Of a stretch of 35,118 nt of DNA, positions 15,117 to 23,752 are shown piece after piece (the stretch's first letter is position 1; every line of letters starts with the position of its first letter). The position numbers and the translations under genes are program-made. The notes under the pieces were generated by a model. The model was not told the DNA's origin. It made no database searches and saw nothing but the letters and a program-made list of their open reading frames with translations. Source of the stretch: Fimisoma sp964619315 (GTDB lineage Bacteria; Bacillota; Clostridia; Peptostreptococcales; Anaerovoracaceae); assembly GCA_964619315.1 (NCBI GenBank), contig CAZUEH010000014.1, positions 1 to 35,118 of the forward strand. The letters run 5' to 3'.

Positions 15117-18100
15117 CTAATTACCTTTGATTTCCCCCTTAGCGTCTTTTCTGTTCTCCGCCAATATTTCCAAAAGTTTCAAGGTGTCATCTAAGTTTCC
15201 TTTTCCAAGCATTTGATTGTTAACCATCGGCACTTTGCCTAACAGCGATTTTCTCTGGGCCTTAGGAGAACCAATAGTTAATCTAATAAATGGTTGTTGC
15301 CCGCCATGAAAAAATAGTCTTGGGCCGAATGCTTCTGTAGCATTGGCAAGTCCATAGCCACTTAATGGGTTTTTGGCATCGAAATTAAGAATAACCTTGT
15401 TATCATTTTGCTTTATTTCAGTAATGGACATTAAGCCAGCTAAATGTCTTATATGTGATATTTTAATGAGATTGATCGTAGATTGAGGCACATCGCCAAA
15501 ACGGTCTATAAGTTCGTCGATTATTTCGTCCTCGTCGTCTCTTGTTCTTATGGTAGCAATCTTCTTGTACATTTGTAGTTTAATCACTTCGCTAGCAATA
15601 TAGCTTTCAGGGATATAAGCAGATGCTTTAAGGTCAACAGTTGTTTCTTCTTTATCCTCATTGACAATCTGCCCTTCAAGGCTTCTTACAGCATCATCAA
15701 CTAACTTACAATACAACTCGTATCCGATATTGATCATATGGCCATGTTGCTCTGTCCCCAACATGTTCCCCGCCCCTCTTATTTCGAGGTCTCTCATTGC
15801 AATCTTAAATCCGGAGCCGAATTCCGTAAAGTCCCTAATGGCTTTGAGACGTTTTTCCGCCGTTTCGCTGAGTACCTTGTCTTTTTTGTACATAAGATAC
15901 GCATAGGCTTGTCTGTTGGAACGACCTACTCTTCCTCGCAATTGGTAAAGCTGTGAAAGTCCATATCTATCGGAATCCATGATTATCATGGTGTTAGCAT
16001 TCGGAATGTCTATTCCTGATTCGATTATAGTGGTAGCGATTAACACATTGTTTTCGCCGTTTATGAAGCTCATCATAGTATCTTCCAAAAGAGTTTCATT
16101 CATCTGCCCATGCCCAACAGCAATGCGCGCTTCTGGCACCAATTCCTGTATCTTAGACGCTATCTGCTGAATGCCACGAACTCTGTTAAAGACTACATAC
16201 ACTTGTCCGCCTCTTCCTATTTCCCTTTCCACAATGTCCCTGATTAGATTTTCATCTTGCTCAAGTACATAAGTTTGAACAGGGTACCTTTCTTCTGGCG
16301 GTTCTTCGATAAGGCTCATATCTTTTACACCTGTCAAGGACATGTTGAGAGTTCGAGGAATAGGTGTTGCGGAAAGAGTCAGAACATCAACATTTTTCTT
16401 GAATTGCTTTATTCTTTCTTTGTGCTCAACTCCAAATCTTTGCTCTTCATCAACAACAAGTAAGCCCAAATCTTTAAAGGCTACGTCTTTGGAAAGCAAT
16501 TTATGAGTGCCAATTACTAAATCCACACTCCCTTTTTTAAGGCTTTCTAAAATATCTCTTTGTTGGCTTCCGCTTCTAAATCTAGAAAGAACTTCTCCTT
16601 TAAACGGGAAATTTTCAAAACGCTCTTTTAGCGTGTAATAATGCTGGTTTGCCAGTATGGTTGTAGGCACCAATACAGCTGCCTGTTTTCCCTCAGCTAA
16701 GCATTTGAACAACGCTCTAGCGGCGACTTCTGTTTTTCCGAAGCCCACATCTCCACAAAGGAGTCTATCCATTGGAAATGGCTTTTCCATATCCTTTTTA
16801 ATTTCAATAGTTGCTCTGAGCTGATCATCGGTTTCTTCAAATGGGAAGCTATCTTCGAATTCCTTTTGCCATACAGTATCATTAGCAAATGGATATCCTT
16901 TTTCTATCTTTCGGTGAGCATACAAATCTATTAAGTCTTTTGCAAAAACTGCAATAGCTGCCTTAGCTTTGGCCTTTGTCGCCTTCCATTCGCCACCAGA
17001 AAGCTTGTTCACCCTTGGAGAGCCACTGTCCCCTCCAATATATTTTTGAACAAAGTCCATCTGTTCTACAGGAACATAAAGAAAGTCGTTTCCTGCATAT
17101 TTTATCTTGATATAATCTTTCTTTTCGCCTTGGACATTAAGCTGTTCAATTCCGGTGAACTTGCCTATACCATGATTTTCGTGAACTACATAATCTCCCG
17201 AACGCATGTCATAAAAGGATTGAATTTTCTGTCCTTTTTCTTTAAACCCTTTGCGATGTTTCGGTTTTTTGCTGTATTTGAATATGTCATTTTCGCTTAT
17301 CCAACAACGCTTCTCGTCAGGAAAATCAATACCACTGCTTAGACTTCCTTGTGCAAATTGTATCTTTTCGTCTAAATTTATTCTAGAGGAAAAGTCTTTT
17401 AAATTTGTCAGCCTATCCTGAGAATTAGCCACAATGGTTATAGAATATCCTTTTTTTACATAAGTCTTTAATTCTGATTCTAACAATGTCAAATTGCCCG
17501 CAAAATTTATCATTTGGCGGCTGTTTACATTATGTATTTTATCAAAGGTATCAATACCTATTACTCTCTTTGGAAATGGAGTGAAAATAACAGTGCTCTT
17601 TCTACTAAGCACCGGCCTAATATCGTTAAATCCGCCGATAAGCCTTGCGTCCTTTGGAATAACATCTCCTCGCTCTAAAAGTACCTTAAAATCCTCTTTT
17701 AGCTCCTTCTCGCGCAATTCTAGAAGCTCAAATATTCTTTCTGGGTCATCAAGAAGCACATTCCCTTTTTCCATGTAATCCCAAAGGTATTCCGTCTCTG
17801 GATAAAAATAATGTACATAGTTTTCAAGGAGCTGCATGTTGGACACATTCTCAATATAATCACAAGTTTGTGCTGACACCTTTCGCAATTTGTCAGCTGT
17901 TTCAGGTGAAGTTTCCTCAACTTTTTTAGCTTGTTTTTCATACTCTTTAGCAATCAAGGCACAGGCCTTGGAAAATGCATCACCAGAAGCCGCAATTTGC
18001 TGCGCTGGGTATATTTCTATGTATTTTAGATTTTCTATGGATCTTTGGGTGTCCAAATTAAAAGTTCTTATTGAATCGATTTCATTGCCAAAAAACTCTA

Positions 18101-18599
18101 TTCTATATGGGTAGTCTGCATCAGGAGTAAATATGTCTATAATTCCTCCTCTGCTACTAAACTGCCCGTGACCATCCACCATAACAGAATATTCGTATCC
18201 CATTGATACTAGTTTTTCTCTTAGCTCTTCTATCTCTATTTCTTCACCAAGATTAACTTTTGTAACGTTTTCTTCAAAAGTCTTGTGTGGAGTTATCTTT
18301 TTGATTGCAGCAGAAATAGGCGCTATAACAATGACAGGTTCTCCTGTCCTTAGCACCTTCAAAACTTTCATTCTTTCAATTAAGCGATCCTGATTTCTCG
18401 CATCATATTTTAGAAAAACCTGTTCTTCTTCAGGCAAGACCATGATTTTCTTATCCTTGACAAAAAAAGAAAGGTCACCTGCCAATCTCTGCCCTCTTAT
18501 AATATTAGGAACAATGATTATGCTTTGACTCTCTTCTTTTGTTATATGAGCGACTACAGGAGCAATGCGGGCTTCAGAAACCCCCGAAATGTTAATCAT
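15117..18599 (-). CDS. mfd: Transcription-repair coupling factor Mfd
   Basis: An ATP-dependent DNA translocase that removes RNA polymerase stalled at lesions and recruits UvrA. The 1160 residues follow the full Mfd plan: a UvrB-like N-terminal region (FSSRGGIIDIFTPD near 147-160), a CarD-like polymerase-interaction domain at about 461-525 (GDYVVHENHGIGKFTGIE), and a RecG-like motor with Walker A GDVGFGKTE at 616-624, DEEQRFG and SATPIPRTL. The TRG and C-terminal UvrA-regulating domains follow (RGRVGRSNRQAYAYL, then DLEIRGAGNMLG). The ATG overlaps the pth stop by 8 bases, with AGAGGAAG upstream. The B. subtilis gene fin (yabK), between pth and mfd, is absent here. Confidence 0.96.
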   Translation of the reverse strand: MINISGVSEARIAPVVAHITKEESQSIIIVPNIIRGQRLAGDLSFFVKDKKIMVLPEEEQVFLKYDARNQDRLIERMKVLKVLRTGEPVIVIAPISAAIKKITPHKTFEENVTKVNLGEEIEIEELREKLVSMGYEYSVMVDGHGQFSSRGGIIDIFTPDADYPYRIEFFGNEIDSIRTFNLDTQRSIENLKYIEIYPAQQIAASGDAFSKACALIAKEYEKQAKKVEETSPETADKLRKVSAQTCDYIENVSNMQLLENYVHYFYPETEYLWDYMEKGNVLLDDPERIFELLELREKELKEDFKVLLERGDVIPKDARLIGGFNDIRPVLSRKSTVIFTPFPKRVIGIDTFDKIHNVNSRQMINFAGNLTLLESELKTYVKKGYSITIVANSQDRLTNLKDFSSRINLDEKIQFAQGSLSSGIDFPDEKRCWISENDIFKYSKKPKHRKGFKEKGQKIQSFYDMRSGDYVVHENHGIGKFTGIEQLNVQGEKKDYIKIKYAGNDFLYVPVEQMDFVQKYIGGDSGSPRVNKLSGGEWKATKAKAKAAIAVFAKDLIDLYAHRKIEKGYPFANDTVWQKEFEDSFPFEETDDQLRATIEIKKDMEKPFPMDRLLCGDVGFGKTEVAARALFKCLAEGKQAAVLVPTTILANQHYYTLKERFENFPFKGEVLSRFRSGSQQRDILESLKKGSVDLVIGTHKLLSKDVAFKDLGLLVVDEEQRFGVEHKERIKQFKKNVDVLTLSATPIPRTLNMSLTGVKDMSLIEEPPEERYPVQTYVLEQDENLIRDIVEREIGRGGQVYVVFNRVRGIQQIASKIQELVPEARIAVGHGQMNETLLEDTMMSFINGENNVLIATTIIESGIDIPNANTMIIMDSDRYGLSQLYQLRGRVGRSNRQAYAYLMYKKDKVLSETAEKRLKAIRDFTEFGSGFKIAMRDLEIRGAGNMLGTEQHGHMINIGYELYCKLVDDAVRSLEGQIVNEDKEETTVDLKASAYIPESYIASEVIKLQMYKKIATIRTRDDEDEIIDELIDRFGDVPQSTINLIKISHIRHLAGLMSITEIKQNDNKVILNFDAKNPLSGYGLANATEAFGPRLFFHGGQQPFIRLTIGSPKAQRKSLLGKVPMVNNQMLGKGNLDDTLKLLEILAENRKDAKGEIKGN

Positions 18600-19194
18600 T
18601 TTTTACTTCCTCTACTGCTTCTTTTTCTTTTTTAGGCCTTATGTTATATTCGTTCATGGCCTTTTCTATTCCTTTTTCTACTATGCAAGCAGCCCCGTCG
18701 GCAGCTTTTGTAAGGGATTCTTCGAGTAAGGTTTTTTCACTTTTTGTTACTCCACCTGTTACATAATCTATCAAATCCTCTTTTTTACCCGAGCCAATTC
18801 CCACCCTAATTCTAGGAAAATCGCCTGTGCTGATTTGATTCACTATGCTTTTCATCCCATTGTGAGTCCCCGCACTACCTTTTTTTCTAATTCTCATAGT
18901 GCCAGTAGGAATGTCGATGTCATCATATATAACTATGAGTCTTTCGGATTCCTCCTTGTAATACTCAAGAGCCTGTCTAACCGACTCTCCGCTGAGGTTC
19001 ATGTAAGTCTGTGGTTTTATTAGCAAAACCTTTTGACCGGCGATTCTACCCTCACCGGTCAAGGCTTTGAATTTGAGTTTGTTTACTTTTATATCGTATT
19101 TCTCTGCCAAAAGGTCAACGGCTAAAAAACCCATGTTATGACGAGTACTCTCGTATTTTTTACCGGGGTTTCCAAGTCCCGCTATTATATACAT
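18592..19194 (-). CDS. pth: Peptidyl-tRNA hydrolase
   Basis: It releases peptides from tRNAs that fell off the ribosome. Catalytic residues are all visible: N9 in GLGNPG, H19 in TRHNMG, N66 in PQTYMNLSG, D92 in IYDDID, and N112 in AGTHNGMKS. The 200 residues are typical; the last 15 are rich in Glu and Lys and probably disordered. An AAAGGT site lies upstream, and prs ends 31 bases before it. Together with RqcP, encoded a few genes away, this cluster holds two ribosome-rescue functions. Confidence 0.95.
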   Translation of the reverse strand: MYIIAGLGNPGKKYESTRHNMGFLAVDLLAEKYDIKVNKLKFKALTGEGRIAGQKVLLIKPQTYMNLSGESVRQALEYYKEESERLIVIYDDIDIPTGTMRIRKKGSAGTHNGMKSIVNQISTGDFPRIRVGIGSGKKEDLIDYVTGGVTKSEKTLLEESLTKAADGAACIVEKGIEKAMNEYNIRPKKEKEAVEEVKND

Positions 19195-19225
19195 ATCTTT
19201 TAACCTTTCATTGGCAATTATGATT

Positions 19226-20176
19226 TTAGTCGAACAATACGCTGATAGATCCGTTAGTAAATACTCTTGTCATTGCTTCTGCAAATAGCGGTGCTGCTGA
19301 CAAGATTGTCATTTTTTCTAATCTCTTATCTTCAGGTAACGGAACAGTATTTAGAAGTACTAACTCCTCTATAGCTGATTCGTCAAGTCTTTGTATAGCA
19401 GGGCCTGACAATACAGGGTGAGTAGCTGTTGCCCTAACTGATTTAGCTCCCAACTCTTTTATAGCGTTGGCAGCGTTGCATATTGTTCCTGCGGTATCAA
19501 TCATATCATCAATAATGATACAATTTTTATTTTCAATGTTACCGATTATATTCATAATCTCACATTTGTTTGGCTCTGGTCTTCTCTTATCTATGATAGC
19601 TATCGGGCAATCTAGATATTGAGCTAAGTTTCTTGCTCTTGTTACACTGCCGTGGTCAGGTGAAACAACAACTAAATCTTCCATGTGACTTTCTTTGAAA
19701 TATCTTGCGATGATTGGCATTCCCAAAAGATGATCAACTGGAATATCGAAGTATCCCTGAATCTGATTAGCGTGCAAGTCCATAGTCAACACTCGATCTG
19801 CTCCTGCCGCTTCAATAAGGTTAGCTACTAACTTAGCAGTGATAGGGTCTCTCGCTTTTGCTTTTCTATCCTGCCTTGCATATCCGTAGTAAGGAATAAT
19901 CGCATTGATTCTTCCTGCTGATGCTCTTTTCATTGCATCTATCATTATGAGTAGTTCCATGAGGTTGTCATTTACTGGGTTTGAAGTGGATTGTACGATA
20001 TATACATCTAACCCTCTTACGGTTTCCCAAATGTTTACCGAAATTTCGCCATCACTGAATTTTGTGACTGTAGATCTGCCTAGTGGTCTCCCCATAATTC
20101 CTGCAATTTCTTCTGCAAACTCCGGGTTAGAGTTCCCCGCAAATACTTTGTAATCAGCAAATACTCCGCTTCTCAA
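19226..20176 (-). CDS. prs: Ribose-phosphate pyrophosphokinase (PRPP synthetase)
   Basis: It makes PRPP from ribose-5-phosphate and ATP, the precursor of purines, pyrimidines, NAD, histidine and tryptophan. Class I signatures are present: KFSDGEISVNI, YYGYARQDRKAKARDPITAK, VLTMDLHANQIQGYF, SPDHGSVTRAR, and the PRPP loop CIIIDDMIDTAGT. At 316 residues it has standard length. No ATG exists near the expected N-terminus; TTG at 20176 with GAGGT 7 bases upstream gives the normal short leader before KVFAGNSNPE. It follows the glmU fragment by 43 bases, as prs follows gcaD/glmU in Bacillus. Confidence 0.95.
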   Translation of the reverse strand: MRSGVFADYKVFAGNSNPEFAEEIAGIMGRPLGRSTVTKFSDGEISVNIWETVRGLDVYIVQSTSNPVNDNLMELLIMIDAMKRASAGRINAIIPYYGYARQDRKAKARDPITAKLVANLIEAAGADRVLTMDLHANQIQGYFDIPVDHLLGMPIIARYFKESHMEDLVVVSPDHGSVTRARNLAQYLDCPIAIIDKRRPEPNKCEIMNIIGNIENKNCIIIDDMIDTAGTICNAANAIKELGAKSVRATATHPVLSGPAIQRLDESAIEELVLLNTVPLPEDKRLEKMTILSAAPLFAEAMTRVFTNGSISVLFD

Positions 20177-20219
20177 TTTGTGTACCTCACCTTCTAATTT
20201 CCTTTAGTTTTTAATTATT

Positions 20220-20912
20220 TTATTTTTTTAAAATCCCTTTGGCAGACGCCCAGCCGGATTTTTTTACTGCTTTTGAGCGAGCTATATACAATGAATCCGC
20301 CTCTACATCGTCAGTCACTGTACTTCCCGCTGCTATATATGCTCCCTCTCCTACTCTTACAGGAGATACAAGATTGCTATTGCAACCTACAAATGCGTTA
20401 TCTTCTACTACTGAACGATACTTGTTAGTTCCATCATAATTAACAAATACCACACCGCATCCAAGGTTAACATTTTTTCCTATATCAGCATCGCCTATGT
20501 ATGTAAGATGTGAAGCTTTTGCACCATTTCCCATGGTGGAATTCTTAATTTCAACAAAATCTCCAACTTTGCATTTTTGGCCGACATTGCTGCCAGGTCT
20601 TAGATATGCAAAAGGGCCAACAGTTGTTTCGCTACCAACTGAGCTTTCAGTAATAACAGAACTTTTTATGTCCACTTTGTTGTCGATTTTAGAATCTTTT
20701 ATGACTGTATTCTGCCCAACAAAGCAATCTTCACCTATTACAGTTTTGCCTTGCAATGTTACGCATGGGCCAATTACTGTTCCTCTGCCAATAACAACTG
20801 CTTCGTCTATGTAGGCTGTAAATTCGTCTACAAAAGACACTTGATTATCAATATGCTTTTGAATTATTCTAAGACGCGCATCTCGCTTTTCTTCCATATT
20901 TTTTAAACTCAT
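20220..20912 (-). CDS. glmU: GlmU acetyltransferase half (stand-alone left-handed beta-helix)
   Basis: A 230-residue protein matching only the C-terminal half of GlmU, which acetylates glucosamine-1-phosphate. Hexapeptide repeats run from about 33 to 215. Residues equivalent to the E. coli active site are present: R105 in YLRPGS, K123 in EIKNS, H135 and Y138 in SHLTYIGDA, N158 in NYDG, and K164. The roughly 230-residue N-terminal uridylyltransferase domain (LAAGxGTRM) is missing. The protein begins in the GlmU inter-domain helix (RDARLRIIQKHID). It is not a broken gene: AAGGAGG sits before the ATG, and murC ends only 25 bases upstream. UDP-GlcNAc synthesis therefore needs a uridylyltransferase encoded elsewhere. 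The neighbourhood ahead of prs supports the glmU identity. Confidence 0.85.
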   Translation of the reverse strand: MSLKNMEEKRDARLRIIQKHIDNQVSFVDEFTAYIDEAVVIGRGTVIGPCVTLQGKTVIGEDCFVGQNTVIKDSKIDNKVDIKSSVITESSVGSETTVGPFAYLRPGSNVGQKCKVGDFVEIKNSTMGNGAKASHLTYIGDADIGKNVNLGCGVVFVNYDGTNKYRSVVEDNAFVGCNSNLVSPVRVGEGAYIAAGSTVTDDVEADSLYIARSKAVKKSGWASAKGILKK

Positions 20913-20937
20913 AGTGTCCTCCTTATTTTCAATCTTG

Positions 20938-22314
20938 CTATTTTTCTAAAATTAGTTCGCCTACTTTGTATATGTCTCCTGCTCCCATGGTTAACACCAA
21001 GTCGCCTTTAGATGCATTTTCTCTTACATAGTTAGCAATATCCTTAAAATCTTCCATGAATTTTACATCTTTTCCAGGATGATTGTCTTTTATTTTTTCG
21101 ACTAGCTGGGTTGCTGAGATTTTATTAATATTCTTTTCTCTCGCTGCATATATTTCTGCCATAATGAGTTGGTCGGTCTTTTCAAAAGACTCAGCAAACT
21201 CATCAAACAAAGCTAATGTTCTCGTATAAGTATGAGGCTGGAATATGCACCATAGTTTATTGTGCGGAACATTTTGGCAAGCAGATAATGTCGCCTTAAT
21301 CTCTGTAGGATGGTGCGCATAATCATCTACTATCTTGATGCCTTGATCAGTTGTTCCTACAATATCGAATCTTCTTTGAGTTCCGGTATAATTTTGTAGT
21401 GTTGTTTTTATTATGTTTGCATCTATCCCAAGGCTATGACAACACGCAAATGCCGCCAAAGCATTTAATACATTATGTTCTCCCGGAACTGAAAGTTGCA
21501 CTCTGCTAAGAAGTTCCCCGTCTTTTATAACATTGAACTCAGGCATTCCACTTTCGTTAAAAATTAAGTCTGCCCCATAATAGGTGCAGTTTTCATTAAG
21601 ACCAAAAGTAACCACATTGTCTAAGTTCTTAATAACTTGATTTACAAACGGGTTTGCTTCGTATGCAACGATTAGACCTTTTTGTGGAACTAATTTAGCA
21701 AACTTATCAAATGAACTAACTATGTGGTCAATATCTTTAAAATAATCCAGATGATCTGAATCTATATTTAATATGATTTCGATTTTAGGTCTAAGACTAA
21801 GAAAACTGTCCATGTACTCGCATGCTTCTGTAATGAAGTATTTGCTATTGCCAACTTTAGCGTTGCCACCAATTTCAGCCAGATTGCCACCCACCAATAT
21901 GGTTGGTTCTGTCTTAGCGTTTTCTAAAATTAAAGAAACCATAGAGGTTGTAGTGGTTTTTCCGTGTGTACCAGAAATAGCAATGCTATTTTCATATTCA
22001 TCCATCAATATGCCTAGCATTTCGGCTCTTGTTATAGCAGGAATCTCCTTGGTCTGTGCTAACAGAAGTTCCGGATTGTCTTTGCCTACCGCTGCCGAAT
22101 ACACAACTAAATCTGCGCCTTCTACATTTTCTGCTCTATGGCCTATAAATACCCTTGCGCCTTTTGATGCAAGGCTTGTTGTTATATCTGATTCTTTCAT
22201 GTCCGAACCTGTAACATTATATCCTCTTGATAAGAGGATTTCTGCAATGCCGGAAAGGCCTATTCCTCCAATGCCAATGCAATGTATCTTTTTATAGTTT
22301 GATAAATCAATCAT
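20938..22314 (-). CDS. murC: UDP-N-acetylmuramate--L-alanine ligase
   Basis: It adds the first amino acid of the peptidoglycan stem peptide to UDP-MurNAc in the cytoplasm. The 458-residue Mur ligase has the N-terminal UDP-binding GIGGIGLSG, the ATP loop ISGTHGKTTTTSM, central DSDHLDYF and PGEHNVLNALAA, and the C-terminal DDYAHHPTEIKATL typical of MurC. A GGAGG lies rather far (about 12 bases) before the ATG. It heads the murC-glmU-prs-pth-mfd unit, placing two cell-wall precursor genes together. MurC is not usually next to glmU in Bacillus, so this neighbour is a rearrangement relative to that layout. Confidence 0.95.
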   Translation of the reverse strand: MIDLSNYKKIHCIGIGGIGLSGIAEILLSRGYNVTGSDMKESDITTSLASKGARVFIGHRAENVEGADLVVYSAAVGKDNPELLLAQTKEIPAITRAEMLGILMDEYENSIAISGTHGKTTTTSMVSLILENAKTEPTILVGGNLAEIGGNAKVGNSKYFITEACEYMDSFLSLRPKIEIILNIDSDHLDYFKDIDHIVSSFDKFAKLVPQKGLIVAYEANPFVNQVIKNLDNVVTFGLNENCTYYGADLIFNESGMPEFNVIKDGELLSRVQLSVPGEHNVLNALAAFACCHSLGIDANIIKTTLQNYTGTQRRFDIVGTTDQGIKIVDDYAHHPTEIKATLSACQNVPHNKLWCIFQPHTYTRTLALFDEFAESFEKTDQLIMAEIYAAREKNINKISATQLVEKIKDNHPGKDVKFMEDFKDIANYVRENASKGDLVLTMGAGDIYKVGELILEK

Positions 22315-22358
22315 ACTCTATATTTGCCTCCAAATTTTATACCATAATAGTCAAAAAT

Positions 22359-22364
22359 ATTATA
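22359..22364 (-). promoter_or_regulatory. Probable extended -10 promoter of the murC operon
   Basis: On the minus strand TATAAT is preceded by TGC, forming an extended -10 element. No good -35 is present at the right distance, as extended -10 promoters allow. It lies about 45 bases upstream of murC and back-to-back with the purR promoter. Confidence 0.42.
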
Positions 22365-22393
22365 GCACATTCCGTCTCAAAATGTTTATATAT

Positions 22394-22422
22394 TTGACAA
22401 AAAAAACAAAAACAAATAAGAT
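22394..22422 (+). promoter_or_regulatory. Sigma-A type promoter of purR
   Basis: A consensus TTGACA (22394-22399) is followed after a 17-base A-rich spacer by TAAGAT (22417-22422). The predicted transcript has a leader of about 90 bases before the purR ATG at 22521. No clear B. subtilis-type PurBox was recognised here. Confidence 0.6.
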
Positions 22423-22520
22423 ATTCATATATATGTCTTAAGCACACACAGGTGCACTTGGGTACGCTGCCGTTAATCATAGTAACTGCTGCCTATCCTA
22501 AAGATAAAAAGGAGGATGGA

Positions 22521-23330
22521 ATGAAGCGAACAGAGCGAGTTGGTGCAATGATACAAATTTTGACTGGTTCCCCTAATAAGACTTATAGTCTTCAATACTT
22601 CTGCGACCTTTTTGGAGCCGCAAAATCAAGTATTAGCGAGGATATACAGGCCTGCAACAATGCACTTAAGTTTACAGATGAAGGCACCTTACAGACGGGC
22701 GTAGGCGCTAAAGGCGGTGTCAAGTTTGTTCCACATATCTCAGAGTCGAAATTGATCCAACTACAACAGGAATTTTGTGAAAAAATAGCCGACCCTTCAA
22801 GAATGCTTGGCGGAAGTTTTTTATATACATCAGATATTTTCTTTGACCCTCATTTTATAAAAAGAATAGCTACTGTGTTCGCCACAAAATTCAAGGATTG
22901 TGAAGCCGATTATGTTGCTACAGTTGAAACAAAAGGCATACCATTAGCTGCCAATGTTGCCAACCTTCTCAACCTTCCATTAGTGATTATTAGACGTGAG
23001 GCAAAGGTCTCAGAAGGCTCTACTGTAAGCATCAATTATTTTTCTGGTTCTTATGATAGAATTCAAAGAATGTCCATGTCAAAAAGAGCGATAAAATCTG
23101 GCGCAAAAGTTTTAGTAATAGATGATTTTATGCGTGGAGGTGGCAGTATTACTGGCATAGCCGAGATTGTTGCTGAGTTCAACGGAACTGTCGTAGGTGC
23201 TGGAGTTGCCATTTCTAGTCTTGAGCCAAAGAAGAAAAAAATCGACGACTACACTTCATTAGTATTCCTAGGTGAAATAGAAGAAGATATTAAAAAAATA
23301 CATGTATCGCCGAACAATAACATATTTTGA
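22521..23330 (+). CDS. purR: Pur operon repressor PurR
   Basis: A repressor of purine genes whose DNA binding is relieved by PRPP in the Bacillus system. Residues 1-70 form the winged-helix domain (RTERVGAMIQILTGSPNKTYSL with FGAAKSSISEDI). The rest is a phosphoribosyltransferase-like domain with the PRPP loop VLVIDDFMRGGGSITG. At 269 residues the length is typical. The frame is open for 23 codons upstream, but the ATG at 22521 with GGAGG 5 bases ahead gives the family N-terminus. Its ligand PRPP is made by the Prs encoded 2.3 kb away, and spoVG follows it. In Bacillus these genes run in one direction with glmU-prs; here they face away. Confidence 0.93.
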   Translation: MKRTERVGAMIQILTGSPNKTYSLQYFCDLFGAAKSSISEDIQACNNALKFTDEGTLQTGVGAKGGVKFVPHISESKLIQLQQEFCEKIADPSRMLGGSFLYTSDIFFDPHFIKRIATVFATKFKDCEADYVATVETKGIPLAANVANLLNLPLVIIRREAKVSEGSTVSINYFSGSYDRIQRMSMSKRAIKSGAKVLVIDDFMRGGGSITGIAEIVAEFNGTVVGAGVAISSLEPKKKKIDDYTSLVFLGEIEEDIKKIHVSPNNNIF

Positions 23331-23355
23331 AAATGTGATTGCAAACAATAACAAT

Positions 23356-23383
23356 TTGCAGTATACTAACCTTGTCATAAAAT
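23356..23383 (+). promoter_or_regulatory. Possible promoter of spoVG
   Basis: TTGCAG (23356-23361) and TAAAAT (23378-23383) are spaced by 16 bases in the 86-base purR-spoVG gap. A TGCAAA/TTTGCA inverted repeat lies at its upstream edge. In B. subtilis spoVG has its own sigma-H promoter; no clear sigma-H boxes were seen here. Confidence 0.4.
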
Positions 23384-23416
23384 TTGAAAGTGTGTGTGTA
23401 AGGTAGGTGAAATAAA

Positions 23417-23677
23417 ATGAATATTACCGACGTAAGAATCAGGCAGATTGCTAACGACGGAAACTTACGAGCAGTCGTCTCAGTTACTTTTGATGATGAG
23501 TTTGTTGTTCATGACATCAAAATTATTGATGGCCAAAACGGACTTTTCATAGCGATGCCTAGCAAGAAGATGGGAGAAAGCGACTTCAGAGATATTGCCC
23601 ATCCAATCGTTTCGGAAACCCGAAACAAGATAAGGGATGTTATTTTCTCGGAGTACGGAAAATTAAATGACCTTTAG
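23417..23677 (+). CDS. spoVG: SpoVG family DNA/RNA-binding regulator
   Basis: An 86-residue SpoVG protein: MNITDVRIRQI, LRAVVSVTFDDEFVVHDIKI, FIAMPSKKMGESDFRDIAHP and the closing helix RNKIRDVIFSEY are all canonical. SpoVG proteins bind nucleic acid and modulate cell division, virulence or sporulation genes depending on species; they occur widely in non-sporulating Firmicutes, so this is not proof of sporulation. It follows purR as in Bacillus, without the intervening yabJ. The AGGTAGGTG upstream serves as ribosome site, and a strong hairpin follows. Confidence 0.95.
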   Translation: MNITDVRIRQIANDGNLRAVVSVTFDDEFVVHDIKIIDGQNGLFIAMPSKKMGESDFRDIAHPIVSETRNKIRDVIFSEYGKLNDL

Positions 23678-23699
23678 AACTAAATAACGTAATACATTA

Positions 23700-23740
23700 T
23701 AAGGGTTTGACCTTTGCGAATTGCAAATGTCAAACCCTTA
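23700..23740. terminator. Terminator between spoVG and the convergent small gene
   Basis: The 12-base arms TAAGGGTTTGAC (23700-23711) and GTCAAACCCTTA (23729-23740) continue after one mismatch into TTTGC/GCAAA with a 5-base loop. The plus strand continues into TTTATCTTATTATTTTT. The minus side is less T-rich, so spoVG is the main user. Confidence 0.75.
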
Positions 23741-23752
23741 AACTTTATCTTA

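Noticed and set aside
20913..20937. Frameshifted remnant of the GlmU uridylyltransferase domain upstream of the acetyltransferase
   Set aside because: Only 25 bases separate it from the murC stop and murC is intact, so there is no room for a decayed domain.
12038..23677. SpoVB- and SpoVG-like genes as proof that the organism sporulates
   Set aside because: Both families are common in non-sporulating Firmicutes, and no sporulation-specific gene is present in the window.
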